The notes below the pieces were generated by a model, which saw nothing but the letters and a program-made list of their open reading frames with translations, had not been told where the DNA came from and did no database searches. A program made the position numbers and the translations under genes. Below are positions 61,090-64,000 of a stretch of 64,000 bases of DNA, one piece after another (position 1 is the stretch's first letter; each line of letters opens with the position of its first letter). This DNA is from Cannabis sativa (Eukaryota > Streptophyta > Magnoliopsida > Rosales > Cannabaceae): the NCBI RefSeq assembly GCF_029168945.1, contig NC_083609.1, positions 23,495,501-23,559,500 of the forward strand, in the 5' to 3' direction.

Positions 61090-61965
61090 CCATATTATTG
61101 TTTTTTTTTTTTTTTTAGAAAGAGAATTTTATTAGAACCAAAGAAAAAACAACCTACACCACAGCAGGATGATTAGCCTTACAAAAATTGGCTAACCAAT
61201 CCAGACAAGGATGGTTGAAAAACTGTGTGTTTTTGTTAACTTAACATTTCCTAGCTAACAAATTAGCACACTCATTATTGGTTCTTTTTACATAAATGAT
61301 ATTTACATTGTGAAAAATTGTCCAGCACATTGTGTATCTTATGAAGAAGATTACTTTCAGCAGAGAGATGATGACCCTGGTTGTTGATCTCTTCCACCAG
61401 CATCCTGCAATCAGTTTGAACTTCAATCTGGTTTGTTGCATCAGCTGGAGGATTCTTCAAAGTTTCCAAAATCGCCCAAGCCTCAGCCATCTTTGCTGAG
61501 CAGATACTATTCATGTAAATCTGACCAGCAGAGAGGATTTGGCCATCAGCCTTATGCCAAATGAAGCCGAGCCCCACACCAGCAACTTTGTCGATCACAG
61601 CTGCATCATAGTTGACACAAATGCAGCCATTAGGAGGAGGGATCCACTGCTTCTAATTGATGGTGAGACCTGCCTCTTGGTGAACCGCATCAATTTCGGC
61701 TTTGAGAACATTCAGATAGGCAGAGAAAATCCAGTTTATCAGTTGCTGACCATTCATGCTTGGGAGTTGCTTCCATTTCCTGTTTCGATTTTCTCATATA
61801 GCCCACATCACTTTAATAGTATCTTCAAACTCATACCTGTTAGTTGTCTGCTCAATGGCCATTAAAACATCAAACATAGTTCCTTCCCCTAAACTTGAAC
61901 AGTTTTTGTACCAAGAACAGAGTTTCCAAATGTTTCTAACTTTATCACAACTCCATATTATTGTT
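61090..61965 (-). mobile_element. 5'-truncated LINE with 13-bp target duplication
   Basis: The direct repeat CCATATTATTGTT at 61090-61102 and 61953-61965 flanks the insert. At the left a T run (poly-A of the minus strand, to about 61116) is followed by a minus-strand AATAAAA signal at about 61127-61133. The rest encodes the C-terminal part of a non-LTR retrotransposon polyprotein. The element is about 850 bp and truncated at its 5' end, as usual for target-primed insertion. Confidence 0.9.
61241..61952 (-). pseudogene. LINE RNase H domain and preceding linker, broken
   Basis: Coding sense on the minus strand starts in the linker that precedes RNase H in plant LINEs and crosses a stop after VMWAI (about 61794) and another near 61654. 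It then reads an RVT_3-type RNase H domain: CVNYDAAV with the first catalytic Asp, SAKMAEAWAILE with the Glu, and EVQTDCRMLVEEIN with the second Asp. A one-base frame change near 61305 leads into the last block YVKRTNNECANLLARKC. The first stop is one G-to-A change from Trp. Confidence 0.85.
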
Positions 61966-63399
61966 ATTTCTAAATAAATTTTCATTGAACAAAAAGGGTT
62001 TTTTTTTTTTTTTTTAATTTTATTTTTACACTTTAAACCAGTTTTTTTTTTTTTTACATTTTTACGAAATTTTACATAAAAATCCCTATTACAACTAGTG
62101 TTGCAACCTAAATTGCATCAAAAAATCGTATAGAAACCTCTATTGCAACTAGCGCTGCAAGTACTTTAGAAACCCAAACCGTAAATTTGAAAAAATAATA
62201 TATGAGGTAATTATCGAAAAAAAAAACACCTCTCTTAGTTGAAATTTATTATAAACAAAATGAAATTTCGACTTGGAATTAATTACAAAGTCTTATAGTC
62301 TTGAAAGATAAATTATGTATGAAATTGTGTATTAGAATTTTTGTTTTGTAGGGGTTTTGATGTTTTTTTTTTAAGTCTTTTAGAGTTGTTTATAGCTGGA
62401 AGAGTTAGACTTGAGAAACCACACTAATTGTTAACAAATTAAAATATTATATAAAATATTATATAAAATGTTATGCATAAAGTAATATATTAAAGTTTTC
62501 TACATATAAGTCATGGGTCATGGACTTATGGATACTGCAATACCATTATTAATTGTTCCCCCACGAATCTCACTAGATATAATTGGGGACCTTTCACTAA
62601 AAATAATATAGTAAATAAAAACTTTAACGAAATGATCTAATGGGCATGTGTGTGCTCTAACTAATTATAGGTTGACTAACCCTCCTCATGTACAACATAT
62701 TTATCTACTTAATTTTGATAATCTAAAGACCTATTACATAATATTTTTTTTTGCTTGAAAACCCTATTGTATATAATATTATTGTTTTACTTTTATTCTA
62801 CAGAGACTAATTATGTGGTTGTGGGGGTAGGATCGACGTCGGTTTGGTGACTATGGGGTAGAAGTGTCAATGGAGCGGGTCGGATTTGATCCAGCTATGA
62901 TCCGACTTGATCCGAATCATGTAATGATCCGCCCTGCCCTGATAGACCAGTTACACAGATCAGATCATATTCGACCGGCTTTATACGGATCTAATTTGAT
63001 CTGACCCAATTTTTTTTTTTTTAAAAAAAAATAATTTAAATCTAAATTTATAATTTTTTTTTTCCTAAATCTATTTTTTTAAGAGCTAATAATGTATCAT
63101 TTTTTGTGAAAAAAAATTATTTTATATGCTAAAATCAATAAAAAAGGAAGAGAATATCAAATTTTTATCACATAAAAATATAATTTTGCTATTGAAAAAT
63201 TAAAAAAATTACAAAATTTTTGAAATCCATCACTAATATTATTATCATTAATAATATAGTACGAAGATTATATGAAATAAATCTCCTAAAAAAATACATA
63301 AAATTAACTATAAATCTCCAAATTTTTGTATTGTTTGCAAAACTTAATATTATTCGATTGTCGTAATCTTTAAGATTTATTGTGTACAGCTCTTGCAAA
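61966..63399. other. intergenic, AT-rich, no gene seen
   Basis: Contains long T runs and, at 62870-63005, a stretch with repeated GATCCGA/GATCTGA words of unknown origin. No coding region or RNA gene was recognised. Confidence 0.45.
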
Positions 63400-64000
63400 C
63401 ACTACTACAGAATAACCTTTTAGAGGCATTTTTTTCAGCATAATAATAAATAACCGACGCCATAGGTTGTAATTTTTTGGAAGGAAATTTGACGCCACTT
63501 TTGGTGTCGGTTATTTCGCCATAGGGTGTGCCCCCTTCATAACCGACGCCAAAAGAGTTTATAACCCTAGCCCATCGCTTTGTCTTCCTCATTCGATCAG
63601 CCAACCCACAAATCCCCAAATCAGAGAAACCCCAAACCCTCTCCGCCAACCACCACAGAAAATCACCCCATTTCACCATTTTTTAACTATTTTAGCTCAT
63701 TTTTGTTTCTAAATCTTTTATTTTTCATACCTAAAACTATATACCTAAAAATATCACATTTTCCTCATTTTTTAGGGTAAACCAAAGGTAGAGAGGTAGT
63801 GGTTGTAGAAGTTATATCTCCGACCACCATTTTTAGTGGAGAAAACATTATATCTCAACGTCTATTAAGGTATAAATCTAATTTCTACTAATTTTAGTAA
63901 TGTACATTGTTTTATTTTTTTATTTTATAAATTTTTTTAGGGTTTTTCTATATTATTAAATATGTATTATGTTGTATTGAATATGTATTGTGTGTATATA
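63400..64000 (+). mobile_element. end of a CACTA (En/Spm) DNA transposon, runs off right edge
   Basis: Begins CACTACTACAGAATAACC, a typical plant CACTA terminus. Subterminal motifs TAACCGACGCC at 63451-63461 and 63540-63550, and its inverse GGTGTCGGTTA at 63503-63513, follow, as in the transposase-binding arrays of this superfamily. The transposase and the other end are not in the window. Confidence 0.7.

Noticed and set aside
62870..63005. Possible regulatory cluster of GATCCGA words
   Set aside because: The words are irregularly spaced and low in complexity, and no associated gene or element was seen.

Overview
This window is AT-rich plant nuclear DNA, almost certainly from a eudicot. The evidence is one intact class I TCP transcription factor gene, a nuclear-type tRNA-Thr(UGU) gene, and a dense nest of plant Ty3/Athila-like and Ty1/Copia LTR retrotransposons with LINE, CACTA and MITE-like pieces. 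The species cannot be proved from sequence; a Rosales genome such as Cannabaceae is only a guess. No organellar or bacterial genes were seen.

Layout. 1-3540: the 5' part of a minus-strand Athila-like element (gag, leader, tRNA-Asp primer site, LTR), inserted into a minus-strand Copia-type element (3541-10941) that is cut at its left side. 10942-16700: debris of older elements, with a 40-bp tandem repeat and a 63-bp minisatellite split by a solo LTR (14160-15310). 16700-18464 and 30613-34728: the two flanks of an older, degraded copy of the same Copia family. Between them lies a young Athila-like element (18465-29749: LTR, gag-protease ORF, pol ORF, broken env-like ORF, LTR) followed head-to-tail by the start of a second unit that breaks off inside gag at about 30612. 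A solo LTR (31238-33119) sits inside the older Copia LTR.

34729-42392 is a low-repeat island holding the window's only clear cellular genes: tRNA-Thr (36159-36230) and a TCP7-like gene (39821-40636, minus). 42393-52540 is a complete 10.1-kb Copia-type element with 1890-bp LTRs and a GTAAC target duplication but only fragments of pol, so it looks non-autonomous yet recently moved. 52546-59600 holds a stop-ridden transposon gene and a decayed minus-strand Copia element. 61103-61952 is a 5'-truncated LINE with a 13-bp target duplication. 63400 onward is one end of a CACTA transposon.

The most unusual signal is in the Athila-like element. CCGCGG palindromes occur in pairs exactly 21 bp apart, repeated on a 71-bp period. 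One such array lies in the LTR upstream of the TATA box, and a second lies between pol and the env-like ORF, again followed by a TATA-like box. This looks like a transcription-factor-binding enhancer that was duplicated to make an internal promoter. The TCP gene also has class I TCP binding motifs in its own upstream region. All similarity statements come from reading the sequence; no database search or alignment program was used.
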